A DNA stretch of 32,099 nucleotides, from NCBI GenBank assembly GCA_016185145.1, contig JACPOB010000050.1, forward strand, positions 1 through 32,099. The letters are read 5' to 3'. The notes below the pieces were generated by a model. The model ran no database searches and was not told where the DNA came from. It worked only from the letters and a program-made list of their open reading frames with translations. The DNA comes from Rhodospirillales bacterium (lineage in GTDB: Bacteria > Pseudomonadota > Alphaproteobacteria > Reyranellales > Reyranellaceae). Of this stretch, positions 6,462-15,416 are shown one piece after another. How positions within the stretch are numbered: the first letter of the stretch is position 1; each line of letters opens with the position of its first letter. Both the position numbers and the translations under genes were made by a program.

Positions 6462-8078
6462 TCAGACCGCGATCACCACCCCGTCATGACCGGGGTCGGC
6501 GCCGCCATCGAGACCATCCTCGTGCACCCGGATGCCGTGCACGGCGGCAAAGCCGAACGTGTAGGGACTGCGCACCACCGGGTAGCCCAGGCCCTGCAGC
6601 TCGCGCTCGACCCTGAACTGGATGCGGTTGGAGACGTCGATCGTGTCGGACGTCGCCGAGAAGCGCGGCGCGCTCACCGCCTCGACCATGGTCATGTCGA
6701 AGTCGAGGGCGTTGAGCACGACGTGCAGCACGCCCATGGCGATCTGGGTGGCGCCCGGCGCGCCGATGATGAGATGCGGCTTGCCGTCCTTGAAGATGAT
6801 CGAGGGCACGACCGAGCTGAACCGCGCCTTGCCCGGTGCGATCGACCCCGCCCGGTCGGGCCGCGGATCGAACACGCCCATGCAGCCGTTGTACATGAAG
6901 CCGAGGCCCGGCGTGACCACGCCCGACGGCATGCCGAGCGAATGGGTCATGGTGAAGCAGTTGCCGTCCTCGTCGAGGACGGAGATGTGCGTGGTGTCCT
7001 TGGAGACCGCGCCCGAGTTGAAGCGCGGCACCGCGGCCTTGACGCCGCGCATGATCTCGCCGGCCATGGTCTTGGCGTAGGACTTCGAGATCAGGCGCTC
7101 GACCGGCACGTCGACGAACTTCGGGTCGCCGACATGCGCGTCCTTGTCGATGGTGGCGCGCTTCATGGCCTCGCTGACGATGCGCAGATATTCCGCGGAA
7201 TTGTGCTCCAGTCGGCCGAGATCGAAGTTCTCCGGGATGTTCAGCATCTCGAGCAGCATGACGCCGCCGCCCGGCGGCTGGTTGGTCGAAACGCGATAGC
7301 CGCGATAGTCGCCCCACAGGGGCGGATTGCGCACCGGTTTCCACGCCTTCAGGTCCTCGATGGAAAGCAGCGCGTCGTTCTTCTTCATGTCCTCGGCGAT
7401 CGCCCGGCCGATCTCGCCTGAATAGAAGGCGTCGGCGCCGTCCTTGGCGATGGTGCGCAGCACCCGGCCGTAGTCGCGGTTGACGACGCGGTCACCGACG
7501 CGCTTGGGGCTGCCGTCGGCGCGGCAGAACAGAGCGCGGGCGGCCGGCGTGAAGCCGGTGCGCTCGTGGTTGGGCGCACGGCCGAAGGCGCCGTCGTCCG
7601 ACCACCAGTAGTGGACATGCGGGCGCACGGTCCAACCGCTCTCGGCCCAGGCGATGGCGGGCTCGACGATGCGCGACCACGGCAGGCTGCCGTGCTCCTT
7701 GTGCGCCTCGTAGTACATCTTGAGATTCGCCGGCGCGCAGATCGACTTGTAGCCGATGTCGTTCACCCTGCCCTTCAGGATGAAGCCGTAGCCGTCGCGC
7801 GCCTCGCTCTCGATCAGGTTGGCCCACATGTCGGGCCGCGCGCCGAGCGGCGCCGGGGCATGGGCGTCGATGTAGCCATGGAACTTCTTGTTCGGCATGT
7901 AGATGCCGCAGGAACCGAAACCGGCGATGCCGCACATCATCGGATCGACCACGCCCTGCACCAAGGCGCAGGCGATGCCGGCATCGACCGCATTGCCGCC
8001 TTCGCGCAGGACATCGGCGCCCGCTTCGGTCGGCTCCGGCTGCGGAGCCACGATCATCGCCTTCTTGGCGTAACGCAC
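6462..8078 (-). CDS. Gamma-glutamyltransferase family hydrolase (Ntn fold)
   Basis: A 538-residue gamma-glutamyltransferase-family protein. Members are made as one chain that self-cleaves before a Thr, which becomes the N-terminal nucleophile. The expected cleavage site is visible at Asp361-Thr362 (DTTHISVLDEDGN), so the small subunit would begin at Thr362. The large-subunit start PTEAGADVLREGGNAVDA, the LEMLNI stretch and the C-terminal IIGAPGATQIAMGVLHVVLNAL also fit. No signal peptide is seen, so it may be cytoplasmic and act on something other than glutathione, for example an acyl amide. The start is a GTG at 8078 with AGGAGGAAAATC before it. It appears to form an operon with the citrate-synthase-like gene. 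Confidence 0.92.
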   Translation of the reverse strand: MRYAKKAMIVAPQPEPTEAGADVLREGGNAVDAGIACALVQGVVDPMMCGIAGFGSCGIYMPNKKFHGYIDAHAPAPLGARPDMWANLIESEARDGYGFILKGRVNDIGYKSICAPANLKMYYEAHKEHGSLPWSRIVEPAIAWAESGWTVRPHVHYWWSDDGAFGRAPNHERTGFTPAARALFCRADGSPKRVGDRVVNRDYGRVLRTIAKDGADAFYSGEIGRAIAEDMKKNDALLSIEDLKAWKPVRNPPLWGDYRGYRVSTNQPPGGGVMLLEMLNIPENFDLGRLEHNSAEYLRIVSEAMKRATIDKDAHVGDPKFVDVPVERLISKSYAKTMAGEIMRGVKAAVPRFNSGAVSKDTTHISVLDEDGNCFTMTHSLGMPSGVVTPGLGFMYNGCMGVFDPRPDRAGSIAPGKARFSSVVPSIIFKDGKPHLIIGAPGATQIAMGVLHVVLNALDFDMTMVEAVSAPRFSATSDTIDVSNRIQFRVERELQGLGYPVVRSPYTFGFAAVHGIRVHEDGLDGGADPGHDGVVIAV

Positions 8079-8102
8079 GATTTTCCTCCTCGTCTTCTTC
8101 TT

Positions 8103-8169
8103 CTTCCGGACCGCGCGCTTCCAGCGCGCCGCATGATCATGAGCGCGCTGGAAGTGCGCGGTCCAGAAG
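8103..8169. repeat. Dispersed palindromic element, CTTCCGGACCGCG family
   Basis: A 67-bp palindrome. The left arm begins CTTCCGGACCGCG and continues into a hairpin with GCGCGC stems and a TTCCA loop; the right arm is its complement with two or three changes, ending CGGTCCAGAAG. The centre is ATGATCAT. Relatives lie at 15448-15514 and 31215-31281. It fills the 96-bp gap between the YibQ-like gene and the GGT-like gene on the minus strand. Confidence 0.85.
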
Positions 8170-8174
8170 AGGAG

Positions 8175-9308
8175 TCACTCCCAGCCGTTTCTCTTTCGCA
8201 GCACGGCTGTGGCGGGGGCGAGCGCCAGGCCTTTGCCCGGCACACCGGGCAACCATTCGCCGAGGGCCTGCAGGGTCGCCTCGTGGGGATGGCCGATCAT
8301 CACGACGAAGCCCTGGCGGCGGGCGATGGCCTCGGCCTCGGCAAGCTTCTTGCGCACGGCGTCGAGCGACTCGTCGTCGTCGAGGAAGACGTGCCGCACG
8401 ATGGACGGCACGCCCATTTCATGGGCGAGCTGGTCACCCACGGACTGCGCGCTGGTGCGCGAATCGAGGAACATCAATCCGCGCCCCTTGAGCTGGCGCA
8501 GCACGGTCTCCATGCCGGGTTTGAAGGCGGTGAAGCGGCTGCCCATGTGGTTGTTCACGCCGACGAAGCCCTCGAAGCTGTCGAGGGCGGCGGTCGTGCG
8601 CTGGCGCAGCTCGGTGTCGCTCAACGAGACCAGGAGCGCGTTGGGCCCGGGATCGTTGCGGCCGTTGGGCTCCATCGGCAGGTGCAGCATCAGCTCATGT
8701 CCCCTCCCCCGCGCCGCTCGCGCCTGCTCGCGCAGATCCTTGGCATAGGGCAGGAACGACATGGTGAGCGGTCCCGGCAGTTCCCAGGCGCGCTTCGAGC
8801 GCGGCCGGTCCAGGCCGACATCGTCGATCACGACGGCCACCAGCGGCTTGCCGTTGAGATCGCGGAACGGCACGGCGTTCCGGCGCCAAGTCTCCGCACT
8901 CGACGCCGCGGCGGCAAGCTGCACCTTGGGTCGCGGCTTCTCCTCCAGCGTCGGCCGCGACTGGCCCGGCTCGACCTCGGTGTACCTGGGCAGGTCGGGC
9001 AGGTCTTCTATGCGGGCATACTTCGGCCCGGAGCCCGGTGCGGTCGCCGATCCGCGCTTCATGTCCTCCAGTGTGTCGCGCGCCAGGCGGTCGCCGTCGC
9101 CGGCCCCGAGGCGCTCGGCCAGCCAATAGCCACCGACCAGGCTGGCGCCGAACAGCAGCAGCGCCCCGGCCACGATGCCGAGCCACCGGCGCGCATGAAG
9201 CCAAGCAAACAGGCCATCGAATCGCCGCCGGAGCCGCTCGCCGAGGCCGGGCGGCAATTGCGGACTCTTTCTGTTCGCCTTCCTGCTTCTGTTCTTCCTA
9301 GACGCCAT
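8175..9308 (-). CDS. Divergent polysaccharide deacetylase-family protein (YibQ/DUF610 type)
   Basis: A 377-residue protein with a basic cytoplasmic start, one membrane segment (about residues 42-66), a proline-rich linker (about 85-130) and a C-terminal NodB-like barrel. The barrel shows VVIDDVGLD (159-167), LMLHLPMEP (207-213), GVNNHMGSRFT (250-260) and VMIGHPHEATL near the end, all typical of the YibQ (DUF610) family. The catalytic domain would face the periplasm, anchored by the N-terminal helix. Family function is uncertain, though its members often lie beside murein hydrolase regulators; none is seen here. The ATG at 9308 has no clear Shine-Dalgarno sequence, so the true start could be slightly downstream. 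Confidence 0.87.
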   Translation of the reverse strand: MASRKNRSRKANRKSPQLPPGLGERLRRRFDGLFAWLHARRWLGIVAGALLLFGASLVGGYWLAERLGAGDGDRLARDTLEDMKRGSATAPGSGPKYARIEDLPDLPRYTEVEPGQSRPTLEEKPRPKVQLAAAASSAETWRRNAVPFRDLNGKPLVAVVIDDVGLDRPRSKRAWELPGPLTMSFLPYAKDLREQARAARGRGHELMLHLPMEPNGRNDPGPNALLVSLSDTELRQRTTAALDSFEGFVGVNNHMGSRFTAFKPGMETVLRQLKGRGLMFLDSRTSAQSVGDQLAHEMGVPSIVRHVFLDDDESLDAVRKKLAEAEAIARRQGFVVMIGHPHEATLQALGEWLPGVPGKGLALAPATAVLRKRNGWE

Positions 9309-9383
9309 CTGAACAGTCGGTTCTAAAGCCTTGGCCTGTCGCCGTTATTTTGCCTCAGTTCAGAGCCGCGGACAAAACATTAG

Positions 9384-12059
9384 TTACAATGAGGCGGTGG
9401 CCTTCACGACGCGGATGTCGGGCTCGCCGGAGCGCCCGCTCTCACGCTTGAAGCCCAGCCGCTTGGTGAGCTCGAGCATCTTGTGGTTCTCGCGCAGCAC
9501 ATGGCCGATCACGCGCCTGACGCCACGCATCCTGGCATAGTCGAGCACGTGGTTGAGCAGCAGCGTGCCATAGCCGTGGCCCTGTCGGTCGGAGGCCACG
9601 GTCAGCGCGAACTCCGCTTGCTCGAAGCCTGGATCGGCGGCGAGCCGCCCGACCCCCAAAAGCTCCTTGCCGTCGAGCAACAGAAAGGCCATTTCGCGGT
9701 CGTAGTCGATCTGGGTGAGCCGAGCCGCCATCTCGTGGCTGAGCTCGCGGATCGGCCCGAAGAAGCGCATGCGCACGTCCTCCGGCGTCAGCCGGCGCGA
9801 GAAAGCGAGGAGCAGCGGTTCGTCGTCGGGCCGGATCGGGCGGATGGACAGCGTCTTGCCGTCGCGGTCCTCGGTCTCGGTCTCGAGCTCGACGGGATAG
9901 GGCTTTATGGCAAAGCGCGCCGCCCGCTCCTGCGCTGCCGGCGCCCGTACGACAATGCGCGCATCGAGCGCGATCACGCCGGCCTCGTCCGCCAGCAGCG
10001 GATTGATGTCGAGCTCGGCGATCTCGTCGACGTCGGCGATCAGTTCGGACAGGCGGATCATGACGTCGCAGACGGCGCCGCGATTGGCGGGTGCCCGGTC
10101 GCGGTAGCCGCGCAGCAGGCGGTCGATGCGGGTGCGGCTCAGCGCATCCTCGGCCAGCACCGGATCGAGCGGCGGCAGCGCCAGCGCGCGGTCGTCGACC
10201 ACCTCGGCCGCGACGCCGCCGTGGCCGACCATCAGGATCGGCCCGAACACCGGATCTTCCGCCGCCCCCACGATCAGCTCGATGGCGTGCGGCCGCTTGA
10301 TCATGGGCTGCACGACGAAACCGTCGATCCTGGCCTCGTTGGCCAGCACCAGCGCCTTGCCGGTCATGTCGCGCACCGCGTCGAGCACCGCCTGCTCGGA
10401 CGCGAGGTCGAGCGCCACGCCGCCGATGTCGCTCTTGTGCGTGATGTCGCGTGACAGGATTTTCACCGCCACGGGGAAGCCGATGCGCAACGCGGCGGCC
10501 GCGGCCTCGGCGGCGTCCAGCACGACCTCGGTCGGCACCACGGGAATGCCGTAGGCCGCCAGCACGCGCTTGGACTCGGGCTCGGTAAGGATGCTGCGGC
10601 GCTGCTCGAGCGCGCCCGCCACGATGGCCCGCACGAGCGCAGTGTCGGAGCGCGTCTGCGGCACCGAGGGCGGCGTGCGCTGCAACGCGCGCTGGCCGCG
10701 GCGGTATTGCACGATGTGCATGAAGCCGCGCACCGCGCGCAGCGGTGTATCGTAGGCTGGGATGCCGGCCTCGTGCAGCACGTTGCGGCCGGCCTGCGCC
10801 TCCGGCCCGCCGATCCAGCAGCCGATCACCGGCACCACCTTGGCGCCGGCCGCTCCCGCCACGGCGCGCGCTGCGTCGACCGGCGAAGTCAGCGCGGTCG
10901 GCACGTTCATCGCCAGCACCGCGCCGACACCGCGATCGTCGGCCAGGGCGTCGAGCGCGGCCACATAGCGCGCGCCGTCGGCGTCGCCCACGATGTCGAC
11001 CGGATTGCCGTGCGACCAGGCGCGCGGCAGTGCCTTGTCGAGGACACCGAGGGTGCGCGGTTGCAGCGACGCGAGCTCGCCGCCCTCGTCCATCAAGAGG
11101 TCCGTGGCGATGATGCCGGTGCCGCCGCCGTTGGTCAGGATGGCCAGCCGCTCGTTGCGCGGCGCGGCGCCGTGGCCAAGCGTCTCGGCGGCGTCGAACA
11201 GCTCACCCAGCCCGTGCACCCGCACCAGGCCGGCGCGCGCGAAGGCCGCGTCGTAGACCGCGGCCGAACCCGCCATCGCGCCGGTATGCGAAGCAGCGGC
11301 CTTGGCGGCCGCAGCGTGGCGTCCCGCCTTCAGCACGATCACCGGCTTCACACGGGCGACGCTGCGCGCGGCCGACATGAACTTGCGCGCGTGCATGATG
11401 CCTTCGACGTACATCAGCACCGCACGCGTGTCGTAGTCGCGCGCCAGCATGTCCAAAACGTCGCCGAAATCGACGTCGCTCATGTCTCCCATCGAGATCA
11501 AGTGCGAGAAGCCGATGTTCTGTGCGGTGCCCCAATCGACGAGCCCGGCCAGCACGGCGCCCGATTGCGCCACGGCGGCGATGCGGCCGCCCTTCAATCG
11601 ACCTGGCCCGAAGCTGGCGTTGAGGCCGATCCGGGGGACCGCGTAGCCGATGCAGTTCGGCCCCACGACCCGCAGCAGATACGGCTGGGCGGCACGCAGG
11701 ATGCGCTTGCGCCAGCGCGCATTGTCCTCACGTCCATTCGCGTCACCGGGGCCTGCGGTGATGACGACGGCCACGCGTGTGCCCTGCTCGCCCAGTTCCA
11801 GCACCAGGCGCGGCACGGTCTCCGCCGGAGTCATGATGACGGCGAGGTCGGCCGGCTGCTTCAGCTCGCCGAGGCTCTTCAACACGGGGTGCCCGGCGAT
11901 CTCGCCGCCCTTGATGTTGACGAGGTGAATGTCGCCCTGGAAGCCACCGGCCAGCAGGTTGCGCGTCACCGCTTCGCCGACCGAGCCCGGTCGCGAACTG
12001 GCGCCGATCGCCACGACCGAGCGCGGCGCCATCATCTTGTCGAGGTTGCGGGTGGACAT
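9384..12059 (-). CDS. NDP-forming acyl-CoA synthetase fused to GNAT acetyltransferase (Pat-type)
   Basis: An 891-residue fusion. Residues about 1-130 are a CoA-binding fold (RSVVAIGASSRPGSVGEAV), followed by succinyl-CoA-ligase-like domains with AQSGA (165-169) and ASHTGAMAG (256-264; His258 is at the usual phosphohistidine position). An ATP-grasp part lies at roughly 490-710 (RIGFPVAVKILSRDITHKSD). The last ~170 residues are a GNAT domain with VASDRQGHGYGTLLLN as its acetyl-CoA loop. This is the layout of Pat/YfiQ protein lysine acetyltransferases, which regulate acyl-CoA synthetases. The ATG at 12059 is chosen because MSTRNLDKMM begins the family fold; its ribosome site is weak (GGGACC). 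It is divergent from the membrane protein gene, with 35 bp between starts. Confidence 0.92.
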   Translation of the reverse strand: MSTRNLDKMMAPRSVVAIGASSRPGSVGEAVTRNLLAGGFQGDIHLVNIKGGEIAGHPVLKSLGELKQPADLAVIMTPAETVPRLVLELGEQGTRVAVVITAGPGDANGREDNARWRKRILRAAQPYLLRVVGPNCIGYAVPRIGLNASFGPGRLKGGRIAAVAQSGAVLAGLVDWGTAQNIGFSHLISMGDMSDVDFGDVLDMLARDYDTRAVLMYVEGIMHARKFMSAARSVARVKPVIVLKAGRHAAAAKAAASHTGAMAGSAAVYDAAFARAGLVRVHGLGELFDAAETLGHGAAPRNERLAILTNGGGTGIIATDLLMDEGGELASLQPRTLGVLDKALPRAWSHGNPVDIVGDADGARYVAALDALADDRGVGAVLAMNVPTALTSPVDAARAVAGAAGAKVVPVIGCWIGGPEAQAGRNVLHEAGIPAYDTPLRAVRGFMHIVQYRRGQRALQRTPPSVPQTRSDTALVRAIVAGALEQRRSILTEPESKRVLAAYGIPVVPTEVVLDAAEAAAAALRIGFPVAVKILSRDITHKSDIGGVALDLASEQAVLDAVRDMTGKALVLANEARIDGFVVQPMIKRPHAIELIVGAAEDPVFGPILMVGHGGVAAEVVDDRALALPPLDPVLAEDALSRTRIDRLLRGYRDRAPANRGAVCDVMIRLSELIADVDEIAELDINPLLADEAGVIALDARIVVRAPAAQERAARFAIKPYPVELETETEDRDGKTLSIRPIRPDDEPLLLAFSRRLTPEDVRMRFFGPIRELSHEMAARLTQIDYDREMAFLLLDGKELLGVGRLAADPGFEQAEFALTVASDRQGHGYGTLLLNHVLDYARMRGVRRVIGHVLRENHKMLELTKRLGFKRESGRSGEPDIRVVKATASL

Positions 12060-12094
12060 CGTTTGGTCCCGTCGCCGACAATCCAGACAAAGCC

Positions 12095-12646
12095 ATGGCA
12101 GCGAATCCCAGTACCGACAAGGTCGACGCGGTCGCAGTAGAGTTGCGTCTGGATCGCATCCCGCGACTGTACAATTCGCTCGACCCCGCACCGTTTCGCG
12201 AGAAGGAGCTGGAGGCTGCGGTCGACGACTACATCGTGGGGTCGGCGGAGGACGCCGGCACACGCCCGATTCGCCTGGTCGTCATACTGCCCGACGAGGA
12301 ATTGGCGCGCCCCGAGGCCGAGCAGGTCCCTGCTTCGATCCGTCATCACTTCGAGCTGCGGCGCGACAGCGAGCGGCGGTTGCTGCGCAGCACGTGGCAT
12401 CGCGGGCGCATGGCGCTGGCGATCGGCATCGCCTTCCTCGCCGTCTGCCTGTTCGCGCGCAGCATGCTGTTCGCCTCCAACTCGACCGCCGCGCACATCG
12501 TGGCTGAGGGACTGCTGATCGTCGGCTGGGTCGCCATGTGGGGACCGCTCGACATCTTCCTGTATGGCTGGTGGCCGATCTACAGCCGCTATCGGCTGTT
12601 CGATCGCCTGGCTAGGCTGGAAGTCGAGATGCGCCCTCTTAAATGA
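12095..12646 (+). CDS. Conserved-looking protein of unknown function with two membrane segments
   Basis: I do not recognise this 183-residue protein. The N-terminal half is soluble and charged (ELRLDRIPRLYNSLDPAPF, DDYIVGSAEDAG) and reads like a folded domain with a strand IRLVVILPDEE at 59-69. Two hydrophobic segments follow at about 105-124 and 134-158, then a basic cytoplasmic tail (YSRYRLFDRLARLEVEMRP). The ATG at 12095 has only a weak purine-rich site. It is divergent from the Pat-type gene and its stop overlaps the stop of the EamA gene by 8 bp. Codon use is like its neighbours, and the frame is clearly coding on this strand past the Pat start. Confidence 0.75.
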   Translation: MAANPSTDKVDAVAVELRLDRIPRLYNSLDPAPFREKELEAAVDDYIVGSAEDAGTRPIRLVVILPDEELARPEAEQVPASIRHHFELRRDSERRLLRSTWHRGRMALAIGIAFLAVCLFARSMLFASNSTAAHIVAEGLLIVGWVAMWGPLDIFLYGWWPIYSRYRLFDRLARLEVEMRPLK

Positions 12647-13523
12647 GCTGCGGCCCGTTCATGAGCGTCAGGCCGATCACGATCACGGCCGCAGCAGCCA
12701 CGCGCCGCGCGCCGAAGGGCTCGCCCAGCAGCAACGTGCCCATCAGGGCGCCGAACAGCACCGAGGTTTCGCGCAGGGCCGCGACATGCGCCATCGGCCC
12801 CAGCACCAGGGCGTAGATCGCAATGCCGTAGCCCGTATTGGCGATCAGGCCGCCGATCACGCCGCGCCACCAGTTCTTCCGCAGATGCGCCCAAACCATG
12901 CGCGGCCGGAGCGCCACCGCCAGCACGAGCAGCCACGGCCCTTCGACGACGCAGAGCCAGGCGATGTAGGACAGGCGATGCTCGAAGGTCGGGCCGGCGG
13001 CGCGCACGCCCAGCCCGTCGGCAATGATGTAGCCCGCGATCGTGACGCCGGTCAGGACCGCGAACAGCGTGGCGAGCCCATGCCGCCCGCCCGGACGCGG
13101 CACGACCGACTTCAGCGGCATGGCGAGCGCGATCAGGCCGCAGCTCAGCAGCACGACGCCGACGATGTCCTGCGATCGAAGGTGCTCGCCGATGAAGCGA
13201 CCGGACACCAGCGCCACCAGCAGCGGCCCCAGCCCGCGGGCGATCGGATAGGTGTGGCTGAGATCGCCGTACGAATAGGCTTTCAGCAGGAACACGTAAT
13301 AGAGGACGTGGATCGCGACCGACGAGGCCAGGTATTTCCAGGCGCCCGGCTCGATCGCCGGCAGGAACGGCACGGCGACCAGGCCCATCACGGTGCCCGT
13401 GGTCATGATCACGCCGAAGGTCGTCAGCCGGTCCGACGTGTCGGCCTTCAGCAACGCATTCCACGAGGCGTGCATCAGGCCGGCGAGCAACAGCAGCCCG
13501 ACGATGAGGGGTTCGACGACCAA
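12639..13523 (-). CDS. EamA/DMT-superfamily membrane transporter
   Basis: A 294-residue integral membrane protein with about ten hydrophobic helices in two repeated halves, as in the drug/metabolite transporter superfamily. The first half starts with LLLLAGLMHASWNALLKAD, a strong EamA signature; the second includes FAVLTGVTIAGYIIADGLG and a C-terminal GALMGTLLLGEPFGARRVAAAAVIVIGL. Substrates of such exporters are mostly unknown. The start appears to be a TTG at 13523: an in-frame TGA stands 10 codons upstream with no ATG or GTG between, and a later ATG would remove half of helix 1. The site before it (GAAGAAACGAAC) is poor. The 3' end overlaps the convergent gene by 8 bp. Confidence 0.9.
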   Translation of the reverse strand: MVVEPLIVGLLLLAGLMHASWNALLKADTSDRLTTFGVIMTTGTVMGLVAVPFLPAIEPGAWKYLASSVAIHVLYYVFLLKAYSYGDLSHTYPIARGLGPLLVALVSGRFIGEHLRSQDIVGVVLLSCGLIALAMPLKSVVPRPGGRHGLATLFAVLTGVTIAGYIIADGLGVRAAGPTFEHRLSYIAWLCVVEGPWLLVLAVALRPRMVWAHLRKNWWRGVIGGLIANTGYGIAIYALVLGPMAHVAALRETSVLFGALMGTLLLGEPFGARRVAAAAVIVIGLTLMNGPQLI

Positions 13524-13580
13524 GTTCGTTTCTTCGTTGTCTTGCGGCCGTCACATTACCGTAGCGGTGCAGCGATGCGG

Positions 13581-14666
13581 CTACGAAGTTTTCGAGGCCT
13601 CGTGCAGGCGCCCAAGTCGGCCGCTCATCGGCGCGTCGATGCGGAAGCGCAGGCCCTCGGGGGCGTGGATCAGCCTCGACTGGCCCTCGACGTCGGCGAA
13701 GGCCCGCTTCATCAGCAGCGTGCCGAAGCCGCTGCGGTGGGGCGGCGCGACGCGCGGACCGCCCTTCTCCTCCCACTTGAACTTGAAGCGCCGCTCGCCG
13801 TTCTCGCCGCGATAGGACTTCCAGGAGACGCGCGTCCTGCCCTCGCTGCTCGACAGCGCGCCGTACTTGGCGGCGTTGGTGGCGAGTTCGTGCAGGACCA
13901 GGCTGAACGGCACCACGGCCGATGGCGCGACCTTGAAGGGCTGGCCTGTGATTTCGACCGCCTCGTCGGCGGCGAACGGCCCGACGATGCGGCGCGTGAG
14001 TTCGGCGAGATCGGCCGATTCGTCGCGGGTCAGCAGGTCGTGTGCGTTGGCGAGCGCCAGGATGCGGCCTTCGAAGGCTTTCAGGAACTCCGCGTTGGTG
14101 ACGCCGCCTTGCGAGGTCTGCGAAGCGATCGACAGGACCGCGGAGAACAGGTTCTTCAGCCGATGCTGCATCTCGCCGACGATCAGCTTCTGACGCTCCG
14201 CCGCCCGGTGGCGTTCGAGTGCGAAGCCCGAGAGCCTGGCCCCGATCGCCTCGATCTCCTCCGGCCACGGGTCGGGCGCGGCCTCCTTGAAGGCGATGAA
14301 GAAGCTGCCGAGCGCGCGCCCGTCGGCCGAGTACACGGGCCGCGCGCGTATGGCGCGCACGCCGTGGTCGGCGTTGAGCTTGCGCCTCAGAGGATCGAAG
14401 CGCTCGTCGCTCTCGCCGTCGCCGTGTCCGACTTCGACGCCGGGAACACTTGCGGCGAAGCCGGGTAGCGACGGCATCACGCAGTGCTCGAAGGTCACGC
14501 CGCCGCGATCGAGCACGGTGACGCCCGCCATGCTGCCCGCCGCCGACGATTCGGCCAAGCGGCAGATCGCCGCCAGCGCGTCATCCAGCGGCGCGTCGCG
14601 CGCGATCATTTCGAGCACGGCCACTTGCCGCTCGAGCAGCCTGGCCGCCTGCGTCGTATCCGGCAC
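13581..14666 (-). CDS. GAF-domain HWE-family sensor histidine kinase
   Basis: A 361-residue kinase with an N-terminal GAF-like sensor domain (about residues 10-150: LERQVAVLEMIARDAPLDDAL, AGVTVLDRGG) and a C-terminal HWE kinase core. The phosphoacceptor is His168 in GEMQHRLKNLFSAV; the N-box is HELATNAAKYGALS (259-272); the family WE pair is Trp298-Glu299 in FKFKWEEKGGP; and the G-box is SGFGTLLM (312-319). No membrane segment is seen, so it should sense a cytoplasmic signal. No response regulator is adjacent, so it is an orphan here. I start at the GTG at 14666, which follows AAGGGGAGTTCC; the frame runs 17 codons further up without a better site. Confidence 0.9.
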   Translation of the reverse strand: MPDTTQAARLLERQVAVLEMIARDAPLDDALAAICRLAESSAAGSMAGVTVLDRGGVTFEHCVMPSLPGFAASVPGVEVGHGDGESDERFDPLRRKLNADHGVRAIRARPVYSADGRALGSFFIAFKEAAPDPWPEEIEAIGARLSGFALERHRAAERQKLIVGEMQHRLKNLFSAVLSIASQTSQGGVTNAEFLKAFEGRILALANAHDLLTRDESADLAELTRRIVGPFAADEAVEITGQPFKVAPSAVVPFSLVLHELATNAAKYGALSSSEGRTRVSWKSYRGENGERRFKFKWEEKGGPRVAPPHRSGFGTLLMKRAFADVEGQSRLIHAPEGLRFRIDAPMSGRLGRLHEASKTS

Positions 14667-14775
14667 GGAACTCCCCTTTGGTGTCCGCAGCGTAGCGCCT
14701 GGGCCGCTGTCTTGCACGAAGCTCTATCGGCACTTGGGATGAAGAATGAGAGTCGCAGCCTTGGCGCCCGGGCCC

Positions 14776-14781
14776 TATAAT
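14776..14781 (+). promoter_or_regulatory. Candidate -10 element upstream of trpG/pabA
   Basis: A perfect TATAAT stands 25 bp before the GTG start of the glutamine amidotransferase gene, in an otherwise GC-rich 139-bp divergent gap. No good -35 hexamer lies 16-18 bp upstream, so the promoter assignment is tentative. The rest of the gap (14667-14805) shows no repeat. Confidence 0.35.
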
Positions 14782-14805
14782 TCCTGCCAGTTATGGAGTG
14801 CCACC

Positions 14806-15408
14806 GTGCTTCTGTTGATCGATAATTACGACAGCTTTACTTACAACCTCGTCCACTTCCTGGGCGACCTGGGCGCGCGCTGCATCGTGCATCGCAACGA
14901 CCAGATCACGGTCGACGAGGCGATGGCGCTGAAGCCCGCAGGCATCGTGCTGTCACCCGGGCCTTGTACGCCCAATGAGGCCGGTATCTGCATGGACCTG
15001 ATCACGGCCGCGGCAAAGGCGCAGATGCCGTTGCTCGGCGTCTGTCTCGGCCATCAGGCGATCGGCCAGGTGTTCGGCGGCAAGGTCGTGCGCGCCCCGA
15101 CACCCATGCACGGCAAATTATCGGGCATCGAGCACACGAACCAGAGCGTGTTCGAGGACGTACCCTCGCCCTTCCAGGCGACGCGCTACCATTCATTGGT
15201 CGTCGACCGTGCGGGTTTCCCGAAGGGCCTGGAAGTCACCGCCGAGACTGGCGAGATCATCATGGGCCTGCGCCACAAGTCGCTGCCCATCCACGGCGTG
15301 CAGTTCCATCCCGAGAGCATCGCCTCGGAGCACGGCCACAAGATTTTGGAGAACTTCCTCAAGATCGCCGGCGAGCATCCCGGCCAGCAGAACAAGAAGG
15401 CGGCTTAG
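14806..15408 (+). CDS. Anthranilate/aminodeoxychorismate synthase glutaminase subunit (TrpG/PabA)
   Basis: A 200-residue class I glutamine amidotransferase that supplies ammonia for anthranilate (tryptophan) or aminodeoxychorismate (folate) synthesis. It opens with [19 protein letters not shown], has [10 protein letters not shown] (51-60), the nucleophile elbow [10 protein letters not shown] with Cys80, and HPES with His168 and Glu170, completing the triad. The length is normal. I use the GTG at 14806, preceded by GGAG at 8 bp; upstream codons are open but not family-like. No trpE, trpD or pabB lies beside it, so TrpG and PabA cannot be told apart; it may serve both pathways. It is convergent with the monooxygenase gene across a nested palindrome. 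Confidence 0.93.
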   Translation: MLLLIDNYDSFTYNLVHFLGDLGARCIVHRNDQITVDEAMALKPAGIVLSPGPCTPNEAGICMDLITAAAKAQMPLLGVCLGHQAIGQVFGGKVVRAPTPMHGKLSGIEHTNQSVFEDVPSPFQATRYHSLVVDRAGFPKGLEVTAETGEIIMGLRHKSLPIHGVQFHPESIASEHGHKILENFLKIAGEHPGQQNKKAA

Positions 15409-15416
15409 GTCTTGCT

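Noticed and set aside
14806..15408. Member of a tryptophan operon
   Set aside because: No trpE, trpD, trpC or pabB lies next to it; its neighbours are a histidine kinase and a monooxygenase on the other strand.
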